Assembly (NCBI RefSeq): GCF_000373105.1
Contig: NZ_KB890436.1
Location: 265,899-307,939 of the forward strand
Direction of reading: 5' to 3'
Length of the DNA stretch: 42,041 nt
From: Neolewinella persica DSM 23188
GTDB lineage: Bacteria > Bacteroidota > Bacteroidia > Chitinophagales > Saprospiraceae
Below, in pieces: positions 12,240-20,189 of this stretch; the stretch's first letter is position 1; each line of letters opens with the position of its first letter. The notes beneath the pieces are model-generated. The model made no database searches and was not told the DNA's origin. It saw only the letters and a program-made list of their open reading frames with translations. The position numbers and the translations under genes are program-made.

Positions 12240-13919
12240 TCAATTACCGTACCAACGAAGTACATCAGTTAGGCCATCCCCATTAAAGTCACCGAGTACA
12301 AGGTCCTGTTTGGTGAAATCTGAGCCATTAATGGTGCGCCAGTTGGTGTCGGCATTGTCGCTTACGCGCCAGCTATCGCCGTCAGCCATAAAGATGTCAT
12401 CGGTATTATCACCGTTAAATTTCCCAACCATGAGGTAGCCGATGGCATAGTCGGAGCCATTGATTGTCCGCCAGTTGGTGTTAGCGTTGTCGCTAATTTC
12501 CCAGTTGTCGCCGTCGGCAAGAAGGATGTCATCGTAGGCATCTCCGGCGAAGTTGCCGACGATGAGGTCTCTACGATGATAGTCGCTGCCATTGATGGTT
12601 ATCCAGTTGGTTCTGGCAGCATCGGAGACCCGCCAGTTGTTACCATTGGCTACCATTATATCGTCCCGGGTATCACCGTAAAAATTTCCTACCAAGAGGT
12701 CCGCTTTCTGGAAGTCACTGCCGTTAACGGTGACCCAGTTGGTATTTGCTCCGGAGGAGATTCGCCAGGAATCGCCATCGGCGAGTAAAACGTCTGCCTT
12801 GTTGTCGGTATCGAAATAGCCGATCAATAACTTATCACTACGGTAATCGCTTCCGTTGACGGTGAACCACGGGGCTGTAGCAGAGTAACTGACCTGCCAG
12901 TTGCTACCAGTGGTCCAGAGCAAGTCATCGCTGCCGTCTCCATTGAAGTCACCTACTAGTAAACCTTTTGAATCAACCTGGGTGTTGTGGACGAACTGCC
13001 AGTTCGTACTCCCTCCGTAAGAAATAAGGTAGCCTTCACTTTCACCGCAGAAACTGGCGTTAGGGTAGAGGTCATTGATCCCGGCAATATCCCCTTGGCT
13101 GAGACTGAGACGCTGGCCGATGATGGTCCCTGGCGCCGCTGGCGGGGTTTTTATCCTAATGGTTGCCCCCCCGTTCTTGGTGAAGGCCTTTTCAGGGTAA
13201 TGCATGATGGAGCCGTAGTCATAAGTCCCGTGATTGTTGATGGTTCCGGCCTGATACTTAATGAAGTTGTTTTCGTAACCGGCGATGATATTCTCGAAAT
13301 GAACAGTGATGTAATCGTCGCGGTCACTTCTGCATTGTTCATGGTACACACCGGCTGCGTGCAGAATTTCGTGGATAACGGAGCCTTTGCCACAGGAAGT
13401 GGTAATGTCGATGTTCTGGCGACCACCCGTCATGCCAATGTGAGAGCTGCAGCCTTGTTGAGCAATGAAATGCACGTAGTTTTCGTGGTTATGACGAGGA
13501 GTCAGGCAAAGGTTGGTCTGGTCAATCACTTCCTGAATGGCAGCTTCGATAGTAGCTTTTGCGGGATGATTAGCTGGAATGTGGTAGGGTATAACACCGC
13601 CGGGCCATTGTTCGCTGGGAACAACAATGGTAGCTGCCCGGTTGGGGAATTCAGAGACGTCTCCGAGCAGAATGTCCCCCTCAATGAAAAGCTGGCCATT
13701 GACCTCTTCAACGGTCATTTGCTGCGTGAGGCCAAGAAGGGGAAGTGTAACCTCCATTTGGCGAGGAGTAATGATAGTGCCGTGATGATATTCAGGTGGT
13801 AACTCAGTAAGGGCCACCGGCTGTGGGGTAGTTTCGGGATCCGGGATGGTGATGTCTTCTGGGTCGCAGGAGAAAAGAAGTGCAAGAAGTAAAGCAGGGA
13901 GGAGTGTTAGGTAACGCAT
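12240..13919 (-). CDS. Astacin-like (M12A) zinc metalloprotease lipoprotein with C-terminal FG-GAP/VCBS-like repeats
   Basis: A 559-residue exported protein. The start ATG at 13919 gives a lipoprotein signal peptide with lipobox LFSC (Cys18). A pro-region is followed by an astacin catalytic domain of about residues 100-320. The zinc site HEILHAAGVYHE has H183, E184, H187 and H193, continues CRSDRDDYI as in astacins, and is followed by the Met-turn SIMHYP. From about residue 345 there are six repeats of about 37 residues, each with an LLVGDFNGD-like core and ending NTNWRTINGSD. They resemble FG-GAP/VCBS beta-propeller blades with calcium-binding-like Asp clusters. It probably degrades external protein from the cell surface. 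It is convergent with rpoC and divergent from kynA. Confidence 0.9.
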   Translation of the reverse strand: MRYLTLLPALLLALLFSCDPEDITIPDPETTPQPVALTELPPEYHHGTIITPRQMEVTLPLLGLTQQMTVEEVNGQLFIEGDILLGDVSEFPNRAATIVVPSEQWPGGVIPYHIPANHPAKATIEAAIQEVIDQTNLCLTPRHNHENYVHFIAQQGCSSHIGMTGGRQNIDITTSCGKGSVIHEILHAAGVYHEQCRSDRDDYITVHFENIIAGYENNFIKYQAGTINNHGTYDYGSIMHYPEKAFTKNGGATIRIKTPPAAPGTIIGQRLSLSQGDIAGINDLYPNASFCGESEGYLISYGGSTNWQFVHNTQVDSKGLLVGDFNGDGSDDLLWTTGSNWQVSYSATAPWFTVNGSDYRSDKLLIGYFDTDNKADVLLADGDSWRISSGANTNWVTVNGSDFQKADLLVGNFYGDTRDDIMVANGNNWRVSDAARTNWITINGSDYHRRDLIVGNFAGDAYDDILLADGDNWEISDNANTNWRTINGSDYAIGYLMVGKFNGDNTDDIFMADGDSWRVSDNADTNWRTINGSDFTKQDLVLGDFNGDGLTDVLRWYGN

Positions 13920-14083
13920 GGTTTGTATGTGTTTTGATTTGTCACCTGATTGCAGGGGAGCAATTTCCTTACTCCTTCCATCTGTTAAGTAATCGTTATC
14001 GTTTATTGAGCACAAAAAATTATCGATTAAATGGTGATAAAAATCAGTCCAACTAAACCCCAATGCAATTGTACCTTGCATTC

Positions 14084-15184
14084 ATGAGTAAGCAGGAGAA
14101 ATACGCCACCATCCACTACCACAAGTACCTGGAGATCGACCAGTTGCTCTCGTTGCAGAAAAACCGTAGTGCGGCGCTGGGCGAGAATGCCCATGATGAG
14201 ACGTTGTTCATCATCATGCACCAGGTCTATGAATTGTGGTTCAAACAGATCATGACGGAACTGGATTCGGTTACGGTATTGTTCCGGGAGGAACGGGTGA
14301 ACGCCGACAACATGAATACGGTGCTGCTGCGGCTAAAACGTATTTCGACCATCATTAGCCTGATGGTGGAGCAGATCCACGTGATGGAAACTCTTACACC
14401 ACTGGACTTCCTGGACTTCCGGGATTATCTCTTCCCAGCTTCCGGCTTCCAGAGCATGCAGTTCCGGATGATAGAATCTACGCTGGGACTACGGGAGGAA
14501 GACCGGATGACCTACCACGGCAAATCCTACAAAATCGTATTTACGGAGGAACAACAGGCACGTCTGGATGCCATCGAACAAGGAGGGAGCCTCTTTGAGT
14601 TGGTCGAAAAATGGCTGGAGCGGACCCCTTTTCTGCAGTTTGAGGGTTTTGACTTTTTGTCCTCCTATAAGTCAGCAGTGGACCGTATGCTCGCTAAGGA
14701 GCAGGGGAACATCACTGGCAGCGAATATTTGTCGGACAAAATGAAAGCGCTGCGCCTGAAAATGTTGGGCGACTCTAACAGTTACTTCAAGCACGTACTT
14801 TCACGAGAAGAACACGAGCGGATGATGGCGAATGGTGAATGTCGTCTCTCGTATCGGGCGACAATTGCAGCCTTGCTCATTAATTTGTATCGTGATAAGC
14901 CCATCCTGAATATTCCCTTTAATTTGTTGACCGAATTGATGAATATTGACGAGTTACTCACAACCTGGCGTTATCGTCATGCACAGATGGTTATGCGGAT
15001 GATCGGGAATAAGATCGGTACGGGTGGTTCGTCCGGACATGATTACCTGGCGGCAACTGCTGAGAAGCACAAGATCTTTAAGGACCTGCATAATATCAGT
15101 TCTTTGCTGATCCCGCGATCAGAACTGCCAGCGTTGCCGGCAGCGGTGGAACGGGAACTCGGATTTTGGTACGGAAGGTCTTAG
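14084..15184 (+). CDS. kynA: Tryptophan 2,3-dioxygenase
   Basis: A 366-residue haem dioxygenase that opens the indole ring of L-tryptophan to N-formylkynurenine, the first step of the kynurenine route. The ATG at 14084 gives MSKQEKYATIHYHKYLEIDQ. An in-frame ATG 21 bp upstream is possible but adds residues not typical of the family. Landmarks are HDETLFIIMHQVYELWFKQI near the N terminus, FDFLSSY in the middle, and TWRYRHAQMVMRMIGNKIGT plus GGSSGHDYL near the C terminus, which holds the proximal haem histidine. No other kynurenine gene is adjacent. Its 5' region is shared with the divergent protease gene. A bidirectional-looking terminator lies about 75 bp after the stop. Confidence 0.95.
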   Translation: MSKQEKYATIHYHKYLEIDQLLSLQKNRSAALGENAHDETLFIIMHQVYELWFKQIMTELDSVTVLFREERVNADNMNTVLLRLKRISTIISLMVEQIHVMETLTPLDFLDFRDYLFPASGFQSMQFRMIESTLGLREEDRMTYHGKSYKIVFTEEQQARLDAIEQGGSLFELVEKWLERTPFLQFEGFDFLSSYKSAVDRMLAKEQGNITGSEYLSDKMKALRLKMLGDSNSYFKHVLSREEHERMMANGECRLSYRATIAALLINLYRDKPILNIPFNLLTELMNIDELLTTWRYRHAQMVMRMIGNKIGTGGSSGHDYLAATAEKHKIFKDLHNISSLLIPRSELPALPAAVERELGFWYGRS

Positions 15185-15253
15185 TTAGTTTGTAATTCAG
15201 TAGCTCTCTGATCTACAGCTTCTAAGCGTTTTGTTCATCAAAGCGAACCGACA

Positions 15254-15294
15254 CAAAAAAAGGCGTGACCCCAACTTAAAGTCGGGGTCACGCC
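15254..15294 (-). terminator. Rho-independent terminator (xdhC side, possibly bidirectional)
   Basis: GGCGTGACCCC (15262-15272) pairs perfectly with GGGGTCACGCC (15284-15294), an 11-bp stem with an 11-nt loop. Read on the minus strand it is followed by an eight-base T tract (the A run at 15254-15261), so it ends transcription coming from the XdhC gene. It also lies just after kynA and could act on the plus strand, though without a strong U tract. No gene is seen in the 272-bp gap between kynA and the XdhC gene. Confidence 0.9.
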
Positions 15295-15455
15295 GTAAAA
15301 TACTCGAAAAGTAGTGTGTATGAAGAGCAAATATATGGTATTTGCCTTAAGGTTGATGTGGTGAAATGGCAGAAAGGGTAAGCCAAATGGTTTTTATGCG
15401 GGGTTTGGGCGATTTGGCGGCGGGTTTTCAGACAAGATTTGCTTGGAAAAGCAGA

Positions 15456-16544
15456 CTAATGAATGCTTCCTTTCCGATCGCGAAGCGCTTTTCCGTTACG
15501 GTTACGAAAGACCATGATCACTTCACTGACAAGACTGGTGGCGATTTCTTCCGGGGTTTCAGCGCCAATATCGAGGCCGATGGGGGAGTAGAGGTTGGCG
15601 AAAGCCAGGAGGTCGAGGTTTGGCAGTTCGGTGGCCATGCTTTCTACGCGCTTCCTTGGGCCGAGCATTCCGAGGTAACGGGGTTGGCGAGGAAGGAAAT
15701 GTTCTACCATTCGGCGGTCCCAATCAAAGTCATGCGACATCAGCGCAATGGCGGTGGCTTGGTCAATGATGATGTTACTGACTTCGGCATAATCAACTAG
15801 TTGATCCGCGAGGCTGGCGATTTCGGCGGTGAATTTCCGGCGTGGGCCGACAACGGTTGTCCGCCAGCCTAATTGCCGCGCAGCGGCAAGTGCGGCGGGA
15901 ATGTCGTAGTTCGTTCCGGTGACGACAAGGTGAATCTCTGGTTGGATGATCTCGAAGAGTACCGGCGTTTGCCTTCCGGCAGTATTGGTGATTTTTGCAA
16001 CTTTGGTACGACCAGCCTGGAGGTATTCCTCCGCCAGGTGTTTTAATGCCGGTGTCTTCACGTCGAGGTAGTCGGCAAGATGATCAAGCTGATCCGGAGC
16101 ATAAAGGTAAACGGGGGGGGGAGAGCTGTCGTGACCCGCCAATAACCTGGCGAAAAGACGGGGTTCACGGGTAGCGGTCACTTCACGGAGTACTTCCAAT
16201 TCGTTGGCTGGGTCATGATAATCGATGGGGAGGAACAGGACTTTGATCCTGCCGTTGCAACCGAGACCTATGCCGATGACTTCGTCTTCTCCATCGAGGG
16301 TGTCGTATACATGAAAGGAAGGTACTTTGGCCAGAATGGCGCGCCGGGCGCGCCGTAGCGCGTCCCCTTCCAGACACCCTCCGCTGATGCCTCCGGTGAA
16401 ACGGCCGTCTTCAGCCACCAGCAGGCGGGCACCGACCCTTCGGTAAGAAGATTGTTCCACTTCAACCACAATGGCCAGAGCGGCTGGAACATCTTCTACT
16501 TTCAACTGGTCGTAGAGGGTGATGATTTGACGTATCTCTTTCAT
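15456..16544 (-). CDS. XdhC/CoxI family protein (molybdenum-enzyme maturation factor-like)
   Basis: A 362-residue two-domain protein. The N-terminal XdhC/CoxI domain has SSYRRVGARLLVAEDGRF (about residues 31-48) and GGISGGCLEGDALRRA. The C-terminal Rossmann-like XdhC domain has VVTGTNYDIPAALAAARQLG, DFDWDRRMVEHF, and the signature YLGMLGPRKRV followed later by PIGLDIGAETPEEIATSLVSE. Relatives bind molybdenum cofactor and help its sulfuration and insertion into xanthine dehydrogenase-like enzymes. No xdhA/B or other molybdoenzyme gene is in the window, so its client is unknown. The start at 16544 is preceded on the minus strand by GAGGAG; a longer reading from 16613 has no support. It is divergent from the arsenic-type cassette. 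Confidence 0.88.
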   Translation of the reverse strand: MKEIRQIITLYDQLKVEDVPAALAIVVEVEQSSYRRVGARLLVAEDGRFTGGISGGCLEGDALRRARRAILAKVPSFHVYDTLDGEDEVIGIGLGCNGRIKVLFLPIDYHDPANELEVLREVTATREPRLFARLLAGHDSSPPPVYLYAPDQLDHLADYLDVKTPALKHLAEEYLQAGRTKVAKITNTAGRQTPVLFEIIQPEIHLVVTGTNYDIPAALAAARQLGWRTTVVGPRRKFTAEIASLADQLVDYAEVSNIIIDQATAIALMSHDFDWDRRMVEHFLPRQPRYLGMLGPRKRVESMATELPNLDLLAFANLYSPIGLDIGAETPEEIATSLVSEVIMVFRNRNGKALRDRKGSIH

Positions 16545-16627
16545 ATTTATTAGCTCCTCGATCGGGCTCCCAAAACTACCATTTTTGAGGGCAACGCAAA
16601 AGAAGCACAACAAAAAGGAATTGCAGC

Positions 16628-16659
16628 TTGTTAGATTGATAGCAATATAGCTATATTTG
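16628..16659 (+). promoter_or_regulatory. Bacteroidota-type promoter for the DUF6428-arsR-phosphatase cassette
   Basis: TATATTTG at 16652-16659 is an exact match to the Bacteroidota -7 consensus TAnnTTTG. A TTG at 16628-16630 lies 21 bp upstream, near the expected -33 spacing. The box is about 75 bp before the ATG of the DUF6428 gene. An imperfect palindrome, AGCAATATAGCTATATTTGC (16641-16660), overlaps the -7 box and is a plausible ArsR operator. That operator role is inference. Confidence 0.6.
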
Positions 16660-16734
16660 CATTGAGGCTGATTGATCCCCTGAAAAGATTCGAGCTAAGC
16701 TTCGATAACATGATAACCACATAACCAGACTGCC

Positions 16735-17211
16735 ATGACTGTTTCCCAAATAAAAGCTAACCTCTCCGCCCACGAAACCCTGCTCTTCCAGCTTCCTGAT
16801 GGCACCAGCGTCCCCGCCCACTTCCACGTCACAGAAGTTGGAGAAGTAACGAAGCGCTTCATCGATTGTGGCGGAACGCTCCGCCAGGAACGTCTGGTCA
16901 GTCTTCAACTTTGGAGCGCCAACGATTATAATCACCGCCTGCACCCCGGGAAACTGGTAAGCATTATTGAACTGGCCGAAAAGCAACTTGGCCTGGGCGA
17001 TCTTGAGATCGAAGTAGAATACCAGGGGCCCGATACCATCTCGAAGTATAGCCTTGATGCAGGTAAGAATGGTACCTTGTTGCTCGCCAGTAAGCATACC
17101 GACTGCCTGGCTAAAAGCGACTGTGGAATACCGTTGCCCAAGCAGGCTGTTTCCCTGGCTGGTTTTGTGGCTAAGAAAACGGAATGTACGCCGGGGGGAG
17201 GTTGTTGCTAA
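16735..17211 (+). CDS. DUF6428 family protein of an arsenic-type cassette
   Basis: A 158-residue soluble protein. I recognise it as the DUF6428 family, which in Bacteroidota is commonly found beside arsR and arsenate-reductase-like genes. Its biochemical function is not known to me. Conserved-looking features are LPDGTSVPAHFHVTEVGEVT (about residues 20-39), DCGGTLRQE, QLWSANDYNHRLHPGKL, and LEIEVEYQGPDTISKY. The C terminus is cysteine-rich (TDCLAKSDCGIP, then ECTPGGGCC at the very end), which could bind arsenite or a thiophilic metal; that is inference. It is the first gene after the TATATTTG promoter and lies 33 bp before arsR. Confidence 0.8.
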   Translation: MTVSQIKANLSAHETLLFQLPDGTSVPAHFHVTEVGEVTKRFIDCGGTLRQERLVSLQLWSANDYNHRLHPGKLVSIIELAEKQLGLGDLEIEVEYQGPDTISKYSLDAGKNGTLLLASKHTDCLAKSDCGIPLPKQAVSLAGFVAKKTECTPGGGCC

Positions 17212-17244
17212 TCATCAATCACCAATCAAGAATCAACACTTACC

Positions 17245-17574
17245 ATGGGCCTGACCAAAACCGACGCCTACACCCCCGATCAAATCCGGATCGCGGAATT
17301 GTGCAAAGCCATCGGCCATCCGGCGAGGGTGGCCATACTACAGAAATTGCTGACCGTAGAGTGTTGTATCTCCAGAGATTTCAGCGATGAGATAGACCTT
17401 TCTCAACCTACGATTTCCCGACATCTGCAGGAACTGAAAACTGTGGGCCTGATCGCTGGTACGATTGAAGGCACCAGTGTGAGTTATTGCATCAATCCGG
17501 AACGCTGGCGGGAGGTGCAGGGCTTCATCAATGGCCTGTTCGAGTTGTATGGTAAGGAAAATAATTGTTGTTAA
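17245..17574 (+). CDS. arsR: ArsR/SmtB family transcriptional regulator
   Basis: A 109-residue winged-helix repressor. The N-terminal segment AELCKAIGHPARVAILQKLL is the usual helix 1-2 of ArsR proteins, and the recognition helix is DLSQPTISRHLQELKTVGLI (about residues 50-69). Cysteines likely to sense As(III) or another thiophilic ion are C33-C34 (VECCISRDF, at the position of the ELCVC motif) and a terminal NNCC. The start is the ATG at 17245, 33 bp after the DUF6428 gene. Its stop TAA overlaps the next start by one base (TAATG at 17572-17576), indicating translational coupling to the phosphatase gene. Confidence 0.92.
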   Translation: MGLTKTDAYTPDQIRIAELCKAIGHPARVAILQKLLTVECCISRDFSDEIDLSQPTISRHLQELKTVGLIAGTIEGTSVSYCINPERWREVQGFINGLFELYGKENNCC

Positions 17575-18191
17575 TGGAGCCTACTTTTTATCCTGAACTT
17601 GCCAGTACGATTGCCTTGCTGGAACAAGGCTTTGCAGACATTCCTGAGCAGCGCCGGCAACGATTGGCTCAATTGGCTGATTATGCCACTAACCGGGCGG
17701 GGCAGCCCGTAAGGCTCAATTTCATCTGTACGCATAACTCCCGGCGCAGCCACCTGGGGATGATCTGGGCGGCGGTAGCAGCGGCGCATTATGGCCTGGA
17801 AAACGTCCATACCTACTCCGGTGGGACGGAGGCTACGGCCTTTAATCCACGCGCAGTAGCTGCGCTGAAACGGGCTGGTTTCCGGATAGTATCTCCCGGA
17901 GGAGACAACCCGCACTACAGGGTGTCTTTCGCTGAGGGGGAGCTACCGTTGGCGTGTTTTTCCAAAGTGTACAACCATCCGGATAACCCGCAGCAGGATT
18001 TTGCAGCGATCATGACGTGTTCCGATGCTGACGAAAATTGTCCGCTGATATCAGGCGCATCGTTCCGGCTGCCGCTTACTTATGAGGACCCTAAGGTGGC
18101 GGATGATACGCCGCAGGAAGGGGAGCGGTATGATGAGCGGGTGGCGCAGATTGGTCGGGAGATGTTGTATGCTTTTTCTTTGGTTAAATGA
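17574..18191 (+). CDS. Low-molecular-weight protein-tyrosine-phosphatase / arsenate reductase-like protein
   Basis: A 205-residue LMW-PTP-fold protein. The P-loop is CTHNSRR (C52 to R58, the CX5R pattern) followed by SHLGMIWA. A later EDPKVADDTPQ supplies the DP-type general acid region. About 100 residues lie between, with a CSDADENCP motif holding two further cysteines (MTCSDADENC) that could take part in a thiol relay. Proteins of this type lie in ars operons of Bacteroidota and are annotated as arsenate reductase-like or tyrosine phosphatases; the true substrate is not settled here. It starts in the TAATG overlap with arsR. No ACR3 or ArsB arsenite exporter follows. Confidence 0.85.
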   Translation: MEPTFYPELASTIALLEQGFADIPEQRRQRLAQLADYATNRAGQPVRLNFICTHNSRRSHLGMIWAAVAAAHYGLENVHTYSGGTEATAFNPRAVAALKRAGFRIVSPGGDNPHYRVSFAEGELPLACFSKVYNHPDNPQQDFAAIMTCSDADENCPLISGASFRLPLTYEDPKVADDTPQEGERYDERVAQIGREMLYAFSLVK

Positions 18192-18200
18192 TTTGGGGAG

Positions 18201-18240
18201 GCTTAGTTTCTCTGATCTGGTCTACCGGCTTTAACTAAGC
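18201..18240 (+). terminator. Possible terminator hairpin after the phosphatase gene
   Basis: GCTTAGTT (18201-18208) is inverted as AACTAAGC (18233-18240), an 8-bp stem with a 24-nt loop, 10 bp after the stop codon. There is no U tract. It is the only inverted repeat of note in the 157-bp convergent gap between this cassette and aceK. Confidence 0.3.
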
Positions 18241-18348
18241 TATAACAAATCCAGTTCAAATTTTGAATGGTCTGCGTCTGACGGTCTAATCTCAAATTCT
18301 ATCCAACCTACGCAGGATTAGAAATCGCTAAAGGCGAAGGGTAATCAG

Positions 18349-20139
18349 TCACCGCAAAAACCGATACTTAGTCCGGTAAGGATAAACATCCATGATCTCT
18401 CCCGCTTGCAGCCGCTCTTTCAGGTCATTCCAGAAGTCGGCGTCAAAGATCTCCCCGTGTATCTCCCGCAGATAGGTCAGGTTTGGGCCGGAGCGCATCA
18501 GGAAGCCCGGGAATTCTTCGGGGAAGATGTCGTTGGGGCGGACGGAGTACCACGGCGCGCTCGCCATCTCCTGCTCGTGGGTCTTTGCCTCAGGGATATG
18601 GCGGAAGTTGCAGTCGGTGACGAGTTCGATTTCGTCGTAGTCGTAAAAAACTACCCGCTTTACCCTGGTAACGCCGAAGTTCTTTAGCAGCAGGTCGCCG
18701 GGGAAAATGTTGGCGGCAGCGAGTTGCTTGATGGCCCGGCCATAGTCGCGCAGTGCTTTTTTGGCGTCCTCTTCATTGGCTTCGTTGAGGTAAAGGTTTA
18801 GCGGGGTCATCTTCTTTTCCACGTAGACGTGGGAGATGAGTACGGTGTCTTCCGTTACTTCGACTTTGGTGGCAGCAGTCTCCCGCAGCTCCGCCAGGCA
18901 TTCGGGGGAGAAACGGTCGAGGGGTAGGGCGAGCTTTTCGAAGAGGTAGCTGTCGGCCATTCGCCCAACGCGATCGTGGCGTTTCACCAGGTCATACTTT
19001 TCTTTAACGACGGCGGGGGTTACTTGCTTTGGCGGAGCGAATTTGTCGCGGATGATTTTGAAGACCATGTTCAGCGTTGGCATGGTGAATACGTACATCA
19101 CCATCCCGGCGATGCCGGGGGCCGTGATGAAGTCCTCTCTTTGCTCCTTTGTCTCTTCCAGGGCATCCTGCGGCCGCGCCCCTTTCTCCCTTCCCCCCTT
19201 TCCTTCCTTAGTCTTTCGAAAGTGCCGGACCAACTCCCGGTAGAAGACCGTTTTGCCATGTTTTTCGAACCCGATGGCATTGTACAGCTCACTGATGGCC
19301 TTGGTGGGCATGAAGGTGTGCAGAAAATCGACCATGTCGCTGGGTACCGTAATGTCCGCAAGAAAATACGAGCGGTGGTAACTGAAAATAGAGGTTACCT
19401 GATCGGCTTCCAGCAATAGCGCATCGATTAAAAGGCCTTTGCCTTCGGGGTGTAGCAGCGGTAGAATGAACGGTACAATGGTGCCATTCTTTAAGAACCG
19501 ACCCACGATGTAGGCTGATTTATTCCGGTAGAACAGGGAGCTAAGTACTTCCAGCCGATCATCGGGTGACCGGCCGCCATGTTCATCGATGTGTTGCTGC
19601 CAGCGTTGAGCTACCAGCGTAATATCAGCTTTCTTATCATCCCACGGCGCGTCAAAGGGGAACGCTGCAAGTAGTTCTTCCAGTAGTTCTTCCAGGTTGC
19701 GCGTGCCCAGGTCATAGTCCATACTAATTGTAGCCAGTCCCTGGTATTCACGGTAGCTGCTGGTACGGGAAACGAACATCAGGTCCCGGTTAGCCCCAAC
19801 CTGGTGAAAGTGCCGGTACACGGAGTTGTAGAAGGTCTCGGCAATATTCTTGGTATTGAAATGGGCAATTTCTTCCGCATAGGCGGCTTTTACCTTTGCC
19901 CAAAAAGCGGCGTCGAAAGACTGTTCTTTCAGCAACTGGACTACTTCGCGGGCGGTTTCGTCCACATCGTCCCGGTACAGGGTGATCCGTCCACGGGCGT
20001 CTGCCTGTATGCCGTGCCAGTCGCGCTGCTCAAAGCGGATGCGGGCCCGTTTGGTAATCAACTTGAAGCGATAGTAGTAGTCCATATAGCCCATGAGGAA
20101 CTGGTGGGCTACGTCGAAATGGCGGAGGGCTTGGAACAT
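18349..20139 (-). CDS. aceK: Isocitrate dehydrogenase kinase/phosphatase AceK
   Basis: A 596-residue bifunctional enzyme that phosphorylates and dephosphorylates isocitrate dehydrogenase to divert carbon to the glyoxylate shunt. Landmarks are YYYRFKLITKRARIRFEQRD with WHGIQ near the N terminus, DFITAPGIAGMVMYVFTMPT, VYVEKKMTPLNLYLNEA, and the kinase-like NIFPGDLLLKNFGVTR followed by VVFYDYDEIELVTDCNFRHI. The start MFQALRHFD (20139) aligns in length with the E. coli N terminus. An in-frame ATG at 20190, overlapping the sulfatase stop as TAATG, would add 17 residues encoded by an octamer repeat. Oddity: between VRHF and EDFITAPGI lies a low-complexity Gly/Lys/Glu/Arg insert (about residues 313-340) whose DNA is a copy of the GGCGCG repeat family. 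No aceA or aceB is nearby. Confidence 0.93.
   Translation of the reverse strand: MFQALRHFDVAHQFLMGYMDYYYRFKLITKRARIRFEQRDWHGIQADARGRITLYRDDVDETAREVVQLLKEQSFDAAFWAKVKAAYAEEIAHFNTKNIAETFYNSVYRHFHQVGANRDLMFVSRTSSYREYQGLATISMDYDLGTRNLEELLEELLAAFPFDAPWDDKKADITLVAQRWQQHIDEHGGRSPDDRLEVLSSLFYRNKSAYIVGRFLKNGTIVPFILPLLHPEGKGLLIDALLLEADQVTSIFSYHRSYFLADITVPSDMVDFLHTFMPTKAISELYNAIGFEKHGKTVFYRELVRHFRKTKEGKGGREKGARPQDALEETKEQREDFITAPGIAGMVMYVFTMPTLNMVFKIIRDKFAPPKQVTPAVVKEKYDLVKRHDRVGRMADSYLFEKLALPLDRFSPECLAELRETAATKVEVTEDTVLISHVYVEKKMTPLNLYLNEANEEDAKKALRDYGRAIKQLAAANIFPGDLLLKNFGVTRVKRVVFYDYDEIELVTDCNFRHIPEAKTHEQEMASAPWYSVRPNDIFPEEFPGFLMRSGPNLTYLREIHGEIFDADFWNDLKERLQAGEIMDVYPYRTKYRFLR
19141..19180 (-). repeat. 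GGCGCG-family repeat copy embedded in frame in aceK (copy C)
   Basis: On the minus (coding) strand, GGCGCGGCCGCAGGATGC (19180-19163) differs from the 17-bp element end by one inserted base. It is followed after 16 nt by GAGCAA (TTGCTC at 19141-19146 on the plus strand), as in the intergenic copies. It matches the right end of the rpoB-rpoC element closely, including the AAAGGAGCAAAG context. The DNA is translated as part of the extra segment GARPQDALEETKEQRE. Purine-rich DNA to about 19235 probably belongs to the same insertion. Confidence 0.85.
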
Positions 20140-20175
20140 GGATTGGTCTATTGGTCTGTTAGTGCTATTGGAGAG
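20140..20175 (-). repeat. Octamer tandem repeat abutting the preferred aceK start
   Basis: On the minus strand the bases just before the ATG at 20139 read CAATAGACCAATCC, preceded by CTAACAGAC and CCAATAG. These are degenerate copies of the AATAGACC octamer found in five copies directly before the aminotransferase start at 23692. It fills most of the 50-bp gap between the sulfatase stop and aceK. If translation began at 20190 this DNA would encode an atypical N terminus (SNSTNRPIDQS). Confidence 0.65.
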
Positions 20176-20189
20176 TAGTTTGAAGGCCA

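Noticed and set aside
12987..13802. 271-codon plus-strand frame opposite the metalloprotease
   Set aside because: The minus-strand frame has a full astacin motif set and signal peptide; the opposite frame has nothing recognisable.
15366..15800. 144-codon plus-strand frame opposite the XdhC gene
   Set aside because: Overlaps the conserved C-terminal XdhC domain on the other strand and has no recognisable features.
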